Assembly (NCBI GenBank): GCA_963969395.1
Contig: OZ017796.1
Span: forward strand, 7,566,501 to 7,630,500
Reading direction: 5' to 3'
DNA from: Pseudoscleropodium purum
Lineage: Eukaryota; Streptophyta; Bryopsida; Hypnales; Brachytheciaceae
Length of the DNA stretch: 64,000 nucleotides
Part shown: positions 52,909 through 64,000 of the stretch, one piece after another
How positions within the stretch are numbered: the stretch's first letter is position 1
Layout of the letters: each line of letters starts with the position of its first letter
Position numbers and translations under genes: made by a program
Notes under the pieces: model-generated
Databases searched by the model: none
What the model was told of the DNA's origin: nothing
The model's input: only the letters and a program-made list of their open reading frames with translations

Positions 52909-53371
52909 AGGACCTTCTACAGTGACCTCATAGAATGAGTCAACGTACATAGTCAACGTTGGAATTATGTACTCCGTATTTTCTTAATTCTAATAATGGA
53001 GTTTTTTTTCAATTTTCTTGGGCTTGTGTGTTACTTCATGCTCTAAAATTTTATGTTCAAATTCTATTTTTTCTTACAATAGATTTTTTATCACTTTTCT
53101 AAGTTAATTACTCATATAGGCTTATTTTTTGAGGTCATTGTATCTTCATTTTTTGGGGTCATTAGTATTTTTCTAATTGGACATTCTCATTGAATTTTTA
53201 AAAAAAGTGGATACTTTGACATAAGATCATAACATATTTTATTTAACTAATACATGATATTATTAATTGAATGTGTTTTCACACACTTAAGGTTCTTTCC
53301 AGAAGGTATAATCCTCCCAAAGATATGTGAGGAGATTTCAACATATATAAAGTATTATTTTTCTTCACAAG
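52909..53371. other. AT-rich intergenic spacer
   Basis: No gene or repeat is recognised between the TGS1 promoter and the minisatellite. Confidence 0.5.
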
Positions 53372-54301
53372 TTTGCAAGTTCCATAAAAATGGTATCAAC
53401 GTGAATCTAAAAGGGACATCTTGTAATTTTCTTTACAAGTTTGCAAGTTCCATTAATGGTGGTAGAGGCGCAATGTGAATCTAAAAGGGACATCTCCTAA
53501 TTTTCTTCACAATTTTGCAGGTTTCATTAATGGTGGCAGAGGCGCAACATGAATCTAAAAGAGACATCTTTTAACTTTCTTCACAAGTTTGTACCATAAG
53601 TTCCATTAATGGTGGCAATGCGCAACATGAATGTAAAAAAGACATCTCTTAACTTTATTTGCATCTTTGTAGGTTCCATCAATGGTGGCAAAGGTGCAAT
53701 ATGAATCTAAAAGGAATCGACATCTTTTAACTTTCTTCACACATTTGCAAGTTCCATTAATGGTGGCAGGGCAAATTGTGAATCTAAAAGGGACATCTTC
53801 TAACTTCTATGCAAGTTTGCAAGTTCCATCAATGGTGGCAGATGGGAATGTGAATCTAAAAGGAACATCTTCTAACTTTCTTTGTAAGTTTGCCAGTTCC
53901 ACCAATGGTGGTAGAGGCACAACATGAATCTAAAAGGGACATCTTTTAACTTTTTTCACAAGTTTGCAAGTTCCATTAATGGAAGCAGTGCGCAACATGA
54001 ATCTAAAAAGGACATCTCCTAACTTTATTTGCAAGTTTGCAAGTTCCATCAATGGTGGCAGAAGCGCAACGTGAATCTAAAAGGAACATCTCCTAACTTT
54101 CTATGCAAATTTACAGGTTCCATCAATGGTGGTAGAGGTGACATTTCCTAAATTTCTATGCAAGTTTGTAGGTTCAATTAATGGTGGCCAGGCACAATGA
54201 GAATGTAAAAGAGACACCTCCTAACTTTCTTCCCAAATTTGTAGGTTCAATCAAATGGTGGCAATGCGCATTGTAAATCTAAAAGGAACATTTTCCAACA
54301 T
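53372..54301. repeat. Minisatellite, about 13 copies of a 74-bp unit
   Basis: The unit begins TTTGCAAGTTCCATTAATGG and continues with TGGCAGAGGCGCAACATGAA, TCTAAAAGGGACATCTTCTA and ACTTTCTTCACAAG. Copies range from about 55 to 78 bp and differ by 10-20 percent by eye. No coding function is likely: the unit is not a multiple of three, though short ORFs of repeated peptide (LKGTSSNF) arise. Confidence 0.9.
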
Positions 54302-55283
54302 AGGTCATAGGTCAATAATGTATTACACATATATGAGAGATTGGATTTCGTTGATAGGAATGGGTGGAGGATTTATATAAATTTTAAGACCTTAAACTTC
54401 ATTTTCTTATTGGAGAGATTTTAAGTTATATAGCTTTTTTCCAAAGTCTAAAAGTTCAATTAATAATAAAGAAGGGGGGGGGGAGGGGAGGCATCTTGAT
54501 TTTGAAAGGGACCTTCCTCCAATACATATGGTAGGTGAATAAAACTATGTACCACATATGGTGGTGTCCTTTTTGTGTAAATGATTGGATTTGGTTAGTA
54601 TAAATGGGTGAGATATTGACGTAAATTTTGAGACCTTTGACTTCATTTATTTATTGAGGAAATCTAAAGTGAATATAGATGGATGAGACATTGATGTGGT
54701 TTGAGTATTGATGTAAAGTTTAATACTTTAAACTTCATTTACCAATTCAACTAGCAATCAATGTGAATGTGGTTAAAAATGAATATACTAAGAATTTATA
54801 ATATTTGTAGGACTCATGCCAATTACTAATCTAAATTTTAAAGAACCTACATCATGATTTATAGATCACATATATAAATAAACAATTTGAAATGGAATAA
54901 AAAAAATTCAATTTTTTCAAATAAAAAATGGAATAAAAATAACGATTCACATATATATATATAATTAAAAAAATCTAAATAATTCCAATCAAGAATTGTA
55001 AGTTTCTAATTCATCACTTAGGACTCACTAGTTTTTTTAATTTTTTTCATATCAATTTAAAGAGACGTTTATTATGCAAAAGTCTTTAAAAGAGTGTTGA
55101 ATTGAATCAAATATGTCTATTTTAAAAATTGAATGTTACACTATAAATTGTCCAAAATCCTACATGTGGATAGACTAGAAATTATAATTTGTAGAAATCG
55201 TAAATATTGATATAATATTTGGTCGAAAATAGAATGTTATACTATAAATTGTCCAAAATTCTACATGAGAATAGACTAGAAAT
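54302..55283. other. AT-rich DNA with a G-run and a local duplication
   Basis: A run of ten G followed by AGGGGAGG lies at about 54474-54491. Two copies of a roughly 55-bp segment (containing ACTATAAATTGTCCAAAAT and ATAGACTAGAAAT) occur about 100 bp apart at 55129-55185 and 55228-55284. No gene is seen. Confidence 0.5.
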
Positions 55284-55547
55284 CTACACAAAATAGTGAA
55301 ATTAGGTTGCCTTCCCAATTAGGTTGCCTTACTTCACATAAATTACCTTATGGGTCAATGCTTGTACACATGGAGCCATGGAGGCACATGTAACTATGTC
55401 AATGGAGCTTTGAACTTGGTGCACTAATTTATGCCATACACATGGCTCTAGATTGAATGCATCATTGTATAGTAAGAGTGAATATTTGTATGGTGTGGAT
55501 TGTTGAGAAATTAGTGAGGGGCAACCTAATTTCACTATTTTGTGTAG
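55284..55547. repeat. Foldback with perfect 28-bp arms
   Basis: CTACACAAAATAGTGAAATT and the following AGGTTGCC (55284-55311) recur as the exact reverse complement at 55520-55547. The 208-bp centre has no gene. It may be a small inverted-repeat element. Confidence 0.75.
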
Positions 55548-55800
55548 AATATGTAGAAATTGAAATATTAAGTGAATAGTGCCTTCCAAATTGTCTAAAC
55601 CTACCATGCATGTGACTCTTTTGGATTAAATTGGTTCAAGGGAACTCTAATAAGATCTTTAAGCCAATTTTTGAGGATAGGTTTAAGTTTCCTAGTTAAA
55701 TCCCCCAAATGGTAAAAAACCCAATTGTTAACTTACAAGTGACACAAACTCAAGATGAATTAGTACTATAAGGTATCTATGGCCAGAGTATAAAGTTTCC

Positions 55801-56923
55801 AAGTTGTCACGTGAAGTAACATCAGAGCCATTCTACTTTGAATTGTATTGTTAGATGGACTGTTTTAGGAGTTCATCTTAGTTTTGGATGGATTTCATCC
55901 AAATGTTATAATACATCCACCTAAAGGTTTGAGTGTTTAGATAGAGAAAGCTTCTTGACTTGACATTGTTGTCAAGTCAAGTTTTGTGAGTGTTTTGGAG
56001 AGAATTGTGTGTTTTGCATTGCTTGGAGATGATGGATTATCATTTAGTAAGAGCTTCACTTCTTTTCTTACGTTTATCCTCTTCCATTCTCTCTTTGTAA
56101 AGTGGGAGTCACTTGACTTTGTGTGTATAGATGCAATAATTTCTCACTTGACAACAATTTCCTTCTTTCTTTCTTATAGTACTAATTTCTAGTGGAAAGA
56201 CAAAATTTCAACTCTTAGATTGTTGCTAGTACTTGTAGTAAATTAAAGATGCTTTAAAAAATGCAAGATTTCAGTCATTTTTGAGAAAGTTATAGGGTTT
56301 TGAAGTTTGCTGAAGTTTTTGTAATGAGTTCCTTAAGTGGAGTGCAGCATTGTGACATCTACAAATTCTGAAGGTATTTCAAAATCTAGATATTTTGAAG
56401 ATTGTTTGTGAAAATCTAAGATATTTGAATATTTCTGAAATCTAGGAAAATTGAAGATTTTGAAAACTAGGACTTAGGAAGATGTCTAACATGTTCCAAT
56501 AGTATACATTTTGCAAAAATACAGAATCTTGCATATTTGTAGATTTAGAATTTTTTTTAAAGAAAAAAAAAGAAAAAGAGTAGGGTGCAAACTTTGAAAT
56601 TCAATTCTAGGGACATATTAGCTTGGATTTGAGTGAAATTTGTACCTATTCTATATAAAAATTTCCAAGGAATTTGATGATATACTTAGTTTAGCATTTG
56701 GACTTGTTATTCAATCTATATTAGTGTTTTTCATAGGCTTTATGGTGTTTTTGAACAATGTCAAGTCAAGGAGCTCACTCCACCTAAACATTCAAACCCT
56801 AAGGTGGATGAACTTTAACATTTAGATGAAATTCTTCCAAAACTAAGAAGAATTCTTAAAAAAGTCCATTTAACACTACAATTTGATGTAGAATGGCTCC
56901 AATGTCACTTCACGTGACAACTT
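55801..56923. mobile_element. Foldback element with about 167-bp inverted repeats (1.12 kb)
   Basis: The left repeat 55801-55967 starts AAGTTGTCACGTGAAGTAAC. The right repeat 56755-56923 is its diverged reverse complement (AAGTTGTCACGTGAAGTGAC when reversed). The inner ends of both arms carry CTTGACTTGACATTGT; on the left this forms its own 12-bp hairpin with TGTCAAGTCAAG. The 790-bp centre encodes nothing recognisable. No target duplication could be identified with confidence. Confidence 0.7.
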
Positions 56924-59664
56924 CTAAGTATTCAATTTATCTCCTATTAAAAAAAATTCATTAAGGTTTGGCTTAGGCTAAGATTCTACGGATTTACTTA
57001 TTCTACTTGTGTCTCTAAAACAAATTTTTTCAATGAAAAATAAAATATTAGCCTCAGAAAAGTAATTAACGAGGGATAAAACTTTGAACAATCAAATGAA
57101 TCATTTGAAAGAATACAAAGTATCTTTTGAGAAAAATAGTTTACAATAAATTGATTAAACTATTAAACTACATTATTATTTCTAAAATCTTTTGTTTTAT
57201 CAAAAAAATTGAATCTTGGTGGTTGCAAGAAACATTAGTCTTTTTATTTTTTAATTCCTTTAGCTTCAAATGGGTGGTTTCTTGGCTATAAATTTTGTGG
57301 TGTATATCCAATGTACACGAAATTTGAAATGTAGGTATATGTGTTAGTTTTAGAAGTAGAATAAATTTTTTGCATTTAAAAAAAATTAATCTACTATTTT
57401 TTAACTGCCCTCTAATTGAATGTTTACTTTTGCCATTTTGGAGGGTTTTAGTCCTATTTTCAACCTAAAAATTATGCAAATTGAAAGCCGAAACTTAGGA
57501 AAATTGTTGTATTTAGTTTGCATGTAGTGATTATGAGGTTTTATACAAATTATGACATATGGTGTGTATATAGGCTTAAAGTGTGCATCCTTTGTGTAAA
57601 GACTAAAATTAGAAAAAAAATTCTTTCAAAAGTATTTGGTATAATTTGAGCACATCAAAGTGTTAGTAGAAAAATGATCATTTTTCATTTTTTTTATATT
57701 TAAAAGAAAATTACTATATAAATCAAAATGTTCAAGTACTCATTTTCTATTCATTTTTAGTCACCTATTTCTAGTAGTCCACAACTGTTAATAGTAGTAG
57801 TGCATAATATTTTACTTATTATTAATTCATTCTTAATGATTTCAAATTTTCTTCATATTCTTTATTGAATTTTTACTGATTTGTAGATTTCATTTGGAAT
57901 GTTTTGAATGTTTTGTATAATTTTGAATGATTTTTCTAATTTTTACTAAATTTTGCTTATTTTTCAATTCTTTTTTTATAAAATTTAATTTCTTTTCATG
58001 ATTTGAATTACATTGCTCTTCCACCAAACTTGTAGTAGTGACAATCTTATGGCCTAAAACAACATTCTTGAGAGAAAAACATTTAAGTGTTTCTTGTAAT
58101 AGCCATCAATGTCTCAAAATTATTTTATTTGAGAACTATTTTCCCCTAACTATTTCAAAATAATCTTTTGGTTGAACACAATGTTTAAGATTAAGGTTGA
58201 AAATAATGTTACTTCAACCTATTTCAAGCTGTAAGTAGAATTGAGTGCACTCCTATCATCTTAAAATTTTGAGTTTCAAAAGTACTTTTTAAAATGTAAT
58301 TTCAAAGATTGCTTAGAAGTAGAATTTTGGGGGCATATTCAAAGAACACTTAAGCAAGCACTTATTTGTTGAATGTGAGGTTGTTGTTTTGTGACCCCAT
58401 GACTATGTAACATCAATCATGTACTATCTACTGACCTATATTCTACCTCCTCTAAAGTTCTTGAGCTTCTTTTCCTCCAATTAGGCAACACTCAACAAGA
58501 TGCAAAAAATAGAAATGATTCTACTCATTGACTAATGTTTATATTACACAAATAGAAGGGAACCTCGATTGTTTCTACACACATGATGCTTGTTGATTAC
58601 CACTTCAATCATTTCATTTAGAACTAAGGTAATTCTGTCAATGATAGTCCAAATGAGAGTTAGTCCATCACATGCAAATATATTGCAATGGTGCACATTT
58701 CACAAGTTACCTTATTTCTAGTCCTTTTTCTCCCATAGTTCTACATCACAAGGTGCAATCGGAAGATCATTTTGGGGCAAAGACATAAAAGAAATCAAAA
58801 GATCATTTTGGGATTGAGGGAGTATTAAAGAAATTCTGGATTCAAATCTTTACTAGCTAAATCCTTGAAAGGCCATTAGGGTCCCTCTATATATATGACT
58901 TGTATTTAGCCTTATTACTCTTCAATTATAATTTAATATATGAATTGTGATACACTGTTATTTACATATTATCATGATCATTAATTTGCATTAAATAGAA
59001 AGTATTTGGTTAGTATTTCTTTGATTAAATATCAACAAATTCATAATATACTATACACCCACAAAGAGCTTTTTGACCCATTGGAAGAGTTTTGGGGGGT
59101 CCAAAAGCCTGTTTCGGGCCTGTTCCTCGCAGCGAGGGAAACGGCCCGTTGTTAGAATTTTTTTTCATAAAAAAAATAAAAAAATAAATTTGGTCAATGA
59201 CATCGCAAGGTCTCGGCCACTTTAGACCACTGCACTGAACCTGTTTCCTGCATTCACAAGCTATGATAACTCGTAGGCATCTAGATGCCCCAAAAATCTT
59301 CTAATGCTTTAAGGATTAAAAACTAGACTTCTTTATGAATACAACTATAAAGTGTTGCAATGCAAAAACTTTTCACTAGATTTAATTGAATTACAAATGA
59401 CATTACAACCAATAAACATTGTAGTTTGGGAAGCGGTCAAATTCTTTGTACTATAAAGTTTTTCAACCTTTTTATTGTTTTGTATTCTATTATTTTATTT
59501 TAAGAATTTCATAGGATCTCAAATTTGAAATGTAAAGTTTAGCAAAGATTTTCAAAAATCTATTTGTTCATGAAATTGGGGTTTCAAAATACTATTTTGC
59601 ATTTTTGTCATTGAAAATTTAGTGATTGTCATTGTATTGGTGACTTGTAGCCCTAAACATAATA
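56924..59664. other. AT-rich intergenic DNA
   Basis: No ORF over 60 codons and no domain. The only GC-rich feature is the hairpin at 59115-59148. Confidence 0.5.
59115..59148. repeat. GC-rich hairpin
   Basis: CGGGCCTGTTCCTCGC and GCGAGGGAAACGGCCCG pair with few mismatches around a one-base centre. It stands alone in very AT-rich DNA, as at a transposon end, but no matching end was found. Confidence 0.6.
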
Positions 59665-60241
59665 TTAACTCCTAAATGCCCAAAGCACCAAATTTTGGTA
59701 TCAAGCAAAACTTTGAAGATAGATAAACCTTTACTAAGTTACTATTTTTAGTGGATTATATTTTTCAAAAATTCTTTTTGAAGTTTAGTTTTAGCATCAA
59801 AAATTCGATTCTGAAAATAATTTATTACAATTTTTCTATTTTAGATTTTGTGCATGGCTGTTCATCGCAATAAAAATTCATTTAAAAGAATTATAGAAGA
59901 GATTTTGAGATTTTGATTAGGGTTTTGCATGTTATGTCCTTTAACTTCATATTTTTTTGATGGCCAACTTTTTAGATTTGACATGTGAAAAGAGGATTGA
60001 AAGACTTCAAATCACTTACGTAGTTTTAACATCCTCATGATGAATCATGATTATAATCTTTCAATCCATAAAAGATTTTGTTGTGTTTTTTTTTCCTATG
60101 TGATCTTTATCATATCTATTTTATATTTGTACAATTACAATTCAAAAAAAATTAATGCAACTTATGAAAATGTTAGCTTTTTGTTCAGTTTAGAACAAAT
60201 TCCTAGAAGCTCAAAAAAACTCTTAAACATTTTAGGGTTAA
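59665..60241. mobile_element. TTAA-flanked TIR element (copy D, 577 bp)
   Basis: The left end is TTAACTCCTAAATGCCCA; the right end reverse-complements to TTAACCCTAAAATGTTTAAG. Its interior matches copy A (4068-4711) in the same orientation over most of its length, for example the phrases CCAACTTTTTAGAT, GTGAAAAGAGG and ATAATCTTTCAATC. It ends 50 bp past the stop codon of the minus-strand thioredoxin-domain gene, so it probably lies in or at that gene's 3' UTR. Confidence 0.65.
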
Positions 60242-60291
60242 AGAATATTAAACTTATTTGTCTTTCCTAATTAAATTTTTTTTAACTTCCA

Positions 60292-62631
60292 CTACTCGAA
60301 AACTTGAACAAATTCAAGTAATGCATCAACCTCCCGATTTTCGGAGTGATACTTTACTATATTTGAACTATCTTTAGGAAAAAAGAGAACTGTTGGAAAA
60401 TGTTCAAGTTGCAAATATCGTTTTGCATACTCTTTGTAATCGCCATCTGCTCTGAATCTGCCAACCTGAAATTTTTTAAATGAATATATTACAATTATGA
60501 TACATTATTTTTATAATTATTTACAGTTGAATCAAGTTATTTTAAGTTAGAACAAAAGATGTTCCAACTAATGTGCAAGGATGCCATTTTGAAAACACTC
60601 TCGTATGCATTTATATACAGATTTCATTTGAAAGAAGGAACTTCATGAGTAAAATCTATAATAACATGTGAAATTATTTACTTGTAAATCTTTTGAAATT
60701 ATTTCATTTGCATTATAGCATGCATGAGTAGGACATCATTGATATAAACTAATATAAAAATGTGTATATAATTTTACATAAATTCATGAAAATTAAAATC
60801 TTACAATTTTGTTACTAACATATTATTATACCATTGTGATTCAATAAATATATTACTAAAAAATATTCCAGTTTATCATCTAAAAGATAAATTTCAATGC
60901 ATTTCATAAATATCAAAAATTTGGTAAATTACATGGTCATTTTTCATATTATTGAAACACTCTCTAAGAATAAAATCAATAATTGGAAAATAAACTTTCA
61001 CAAATTATCGATTCAATTTGAAAGCTTTCAACCACTTTAGGAAACATGAATATAGAAGTTTCAATCATTTTCACCCAGTTAGCATGTTTCATGTCTAATG
61101 TAAAGCATTTGAATAAATTTATTGAAATATCTTTGAAGTGAATTAGTCAAATAACTCACATAGACATTGGAGTTCTCAAGGTGTCGGGCCACCCTTTCAA
61201 AGTTTGGCTCCATAGCCTGGCAAAATGGTCTTATTAGATTTTCAAAACCATCATAATATAAAATTGGAAAGACTTGTGATAGATATATAGACATAGACAT
61301 GTCACAAACCTAACTTCAAAATTGCAAAACTTGCAAAGCCTTCAGGATTACAGCATGAAATTAAATAACTTGACAAAGCAACCAATCTAAACAACATTAC
61401 CCAGGGAAAAATGAATGCTAGACCTGACAAAAGCGGCACCAAGGGGCATACAAAACCACCAGCCAAGCGCGAGAACGATGAGTGCGGGCAAGCGCATCAA
61501 TCTCATCGAAGGTCAAATTCACAACACTATCACTAGTGAACAAATCGGTTCGATTAGAAGCTTCATGTTCATGTCCAACTTCATGTCCATGTCCAGAGGT
61601 AGGCGGAGGAGGAGAGTGGTGTTCCTGCCGAATCTCATACCCTGCACTTGAGTCATAACCTTCATCATCTCGATAATGAGCTGATTGCCTTGCTGGGGCA
61701 TGAGCCATGTTGGAGGCGTGGGTGGGACTTCCATAAGAGTTGCGGCCATCACCTTGGTCATCGTTGGAATCATGCCACCCATAGCTTTGTCGACCCCTGT
61801 CTTCTTCCCCGTTGGACTCACGCCCACCATAGTTTTGTGGATCCTCATAGGACTCATGCCGCACGCCGTAATTATGACGGGAAGGGCTGGCTCCAGGCGA
61901 TCGTTGGCCGTGATAGGAGTGTGCATCATCTTGCTGATGGTGGTGGTGATGATGATTGTGGTTGTGGCCTGTGTGACCATGGTGGTGGTGATGGCTATGG
62001 TCTCTGTAAGATTGATGCGCTCCACGGTAATCAGAGCTTCCACTATGAGATGCGTATGGGTCACGGTACTGTTGTCTGTCCTCAGGTGGGTAGGACTCCC
62101 CTTGCTCATCCCAGTCCCACATTGACATTACAGCTAGCTGCCCCAAAATAGCGTTCACAGCTAGTTTTCAAGGTACTCAGAGTGCACATCTTCTGCTTCA
62201 GTTGTTGAGACCCAATGCCTGCAGCAATTAGCCAAGGGTATTCTCATAGTTCGCTCCAACTACCTGCTTTCCATTCTGATCATTAATGAAGCAACAATCC
62301 AATTGGCCGTACCATAAAACCTATCAATCCCAGTTGCTCCCACAGCAGCTTGAGAAGTGAAGCAATGTGGAGAAAGTGCGATCACTCGCCAGCAAATTCA
62401 AACGCTGGATCTCCTTTCGACTTGCGGCACCTGTTGTGCCCATAAAGGCATGTAACGCGCATCAACGATGACAGTCAATGCCACATAGAAGTGCTGTTGG
62501 GATGAAGATTCCACCTATCATGTACCTGTTGTAAGCGACTGGAGAGCCTTCTTTATCTCAAGGGGAAAATCGTCGTCAGGGTTTAGTCTCAATAAACGAT
62601 CAACAGAAGCGAAAATTTCAAAATCACACAT
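60292..62631 (-). CDS. Protein with APS-reductase-type thioredoxin domain and His-rich N-terminal region
   Basis: Minus-strand exons 62526-62631, 61424-62160, 61160-61216 and 60292-60465 join in phase (357 residues). The start is ATG 62631 (MCDFEIFASVDRLLRLNPDD). Residues about 90-110 are a His run, followed by a Gly/Ser/Tyr/His-rich disordered region to about 240. The C-terminal third is a thioredoxin fold: WLVVLYAPWCRFCQ (active-site CRFC), AMEPNFERVARHLENS, GRFRADGDYKEYAKRYL, FPTVLFFPKDSS, then YHSENREVDALLEFV. These blocks closely match the C-terminal glutaredoxin-like domain of plant 5'-adenylylsulfate reductase (APR), but no PAPS/APS reductase domain is present here. Likely a redox protein; substrate and compartment are unknown. 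The His run could bind metal. Further 5' exons cannot be excluded, since TTTTGGGCAG precedes the ATG. Confidence 0.8.
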
Positions 62632-63481
62632 TCCAGCACTGCCCAAAAATCACATAAAAATCTTTACAAATTGTGATAGCAGAATTGGGTAAAAATTCCG
62701 GAAACAGAATTAACACTCCCTGAATGCTTCCCCTGGTCGATTCGAGACTGAGGATTCAGAGGTCTGAAAAGGTGGTGGCGCTTCAAGGAACACGAAGTGA
62801 CTATAACCCGAAGCCCTCTTCAAGCTTAACCCTTGTAGGGAAGCTTAACCTAGCTTCTTTCATTGCTAACCCCTGGTTCTCCAAGTACTACGTTCTCTTG
62901 AGCATCCTCAGTTCCTCTATTCTCTCCGCCTCCAAGCGCTCTAGATGAACTGGGATTAATATGATACGCCGAAGGACACAAACAAATGGAATTGCTCAAG
63001 AAACATGGAGAGTTGGAACTATTCTACACAATCTACGAAACTAATTCCTCATTTGCTTGTGATGTTAGAAAATAGTACATACAGCAATGATTCTCAAACT
63101 TAAATCCACCTAGCTAATAAAACCAGATTATATCCTAAGGCCTTCAGTCTAGAAATAGAAACTTTTTGAATCATATGTCTTCAATGTAGCTGCTTCTCTT
63201 CTAAAACGTATCTCTGTACCTAACGCGGAGGAATATTGTAGCCGAGAACTGCCACTGGAACCACCAGAAAATAGGACATATCAAAATAAAAACATATACT
63301 TTTTTATACATGAATGTAACTTTCTTGACATAAGAGAAAGAGAGATACAACATGCCACCAATTGCATTTTTCAAATTCGGGAATTTGCTGATGCCCCAAT
63401 GATCGATTCAAAATGCTGGATATCTTGAAGTGCCTCCACAGTTGAGCAACTGAATGTAGGGTTTAAATCAACTAACCCTTC
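62632..63481. other. Intergenic DNA between two minus-strand genes
   Basis: It should hold the 5' UTR and promoter of the thioredoxin-domain gene and the 3' UTR of the next gene. The plus-strand ORF at 62724-62948 has no recognised domain. Confidence 0.45.
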
Positions 63482-63580
63482 TTATGTAAGATCTTCTTCG
63501 TTTAAGTTGGTATCACTCGATTCCCCTGGCAAAATAGCTTTAAGCTCACCCATCGGCAACTGCTTAGCCAGCCTTACAAT
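63482..63580 (-). CDS. Last exon of an unidentified gene extending beyond the right edge
   Basis: TTTTGCAG precedes a 33-codon phase-0 exon reading IVRLAKQLPMGELKAILPGE, then SSDTNLNEEDLT and TAA. Coding-like composition and a strong acceptor support it. I do not recognise the protein. Earlier exons lie right of 63580, possibly outside the window. Confidence 0.5.
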   Translation of the reverse strand: MVRLAKQLPMGELKAILPGESSDTNLNEEDLT

Positions 63581-64000
63581 CTGCAAAAGAGACCCACGAA
63601 CAAAGGTTTAGGTTATGGCAACTATCTGCAATCAACAGTAAGTATCATAGAGCCTACAGAGTGGACCATTTAGTCAACAGCACTTTACTGGTTATATTGA
63701 ATTCTACAAAGGCATATGTTGTTTAACTACAGTAATTCAACTTTATTAATAAATCAAGTGAAAAAAACTAAGTAGTTACAAAAGACCCTCCCATTTCTAT
63801 GACGGAATCACCCATAGGATAAATTAGTGTGATTTTGATGAGTCAAAAATACGGTGGGTTTAAAACTTTGAAAATGCACACGATTGAACTGCCAAGGCAT
63901 GGGTGCATAACCTAATTTAACCCTTAAAGGACATTGCAAGCCTGGCAGGAATTTCAAAAGTCAAATCTTGAATTTTCACATAGTTCTTGATTTTAAATGT
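63581..64000. other. Probable intron of the right-edge gene
   Basis: AT-rich with no clear exon. A TTTAACCCTTAAAGGACATT sequence at about 63918 resembles the left end of the TTAA family. Confidence 0.35.

Noticed and set aside
53682..53927. ORF encoding a repeated LKGTSSNF peptide
   Set aside because: Arises from the 74-bp minisatellite; unit length shifts frame between copies.
53372..54301. Regular direct repeats as a CRISPR array
   Set aside because: Adjacent units without unique spacers in a eukaryotic genome; a minisatellite.
61648..62151. Long plus-strand ORFs over the thioredoxin-domain gene
   Set aside because: They are antisense shadows of the large His-rich exon, which has consistent splicing and a recognisable domain.
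62724..62948. 74-codon plus-strand ORF with hydrophobic C-terminus
   Set aside because: No homology recognised and it lies in the promoter region between two minus-strand genes; insufficient support.

Overview
The window is nuclear DNA of a land plant. Two spliced genes are plant-type: a TGS1 cap hypermethylase with an N-terminal WW domain, and a protein with a plant APS-reductase-type thioredoxin domain. They have short GT-AG introns and sit in long AT-rich intergenic DNA full of decayed transposons. I see no operons, rRNA, tRNA or CRISPR. Sequence alone does not fix the species; large decayed intergenic space and degenerate CACTA, Tc1/mariner and Ty3 relics would fit a bryophyte, fern or gymnosperm.

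Layout. 1-2009: GC- and CCGG-rich 3' end of an unidentified retroelement (broken coiled-coil ORF, then an LTR-like segment with a TATA box). 2010-8068: AT-rich, strongly G-poor noncoding DNA carrying one TTAA-flanked inverted-repeat element. 8069-17487: a nearly complete but dead Ty3/gypsy-type retrotransposon with a 5' LTR, tRNA-Met-like primer site, gag with CCHC knuckle, protease, a full C5-cytosine DNA methyltransferase domain between protease and reverse transcriptase, RNase H, integrase, and a C-terminal PHD finger. 17488-32040: decayed DNA with CACTA (En/Spm) transposase remains on both strands and a spliced methyltransferase-like exon pair. 32041-32371: a CACTA-type MITE with a CTA target duplication. 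32532-35326: a dead Tc1/mariner element with about 576-bp terminal repeats, each made of three repeated units. 37936-39804: a small-exon gene, possibly an NNF1/PMF1-like kinetochore subunit. 39805-48700: AT-rich DNA with more TTAA elements and a miRNA-like hairpin. 48701-52700: TGS1, nine exons, all phases consistent. 53372-54301: a minisatellite of about 13 x 74 bp. 55801-56923: a foldback element. 59665-60241: a TTAA element next to the 3' end of the thioredoxin-domain gene (60292-62631). 63482-63580: last exon of a gene running off the right edge.

The most striking object is the retrotransposon combining a DNA-methylation writer with a PHD chromatin reader. It is inactivated mostly by TAG codons, each one C-to-T change from CAG (a CHG methylation context). 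The host genes are all on the minus strand and show no shared pathway: TGS1 acts on snRNA/snoRNA caps, the NNF1-like protein would act at kinetochores, and the thioredoxin-domain protein is probably redox-active. A second theme is a repeated family of short elements bounded by TTAA and CCC-type inverted ends, a signature usually associated with piggyBac.
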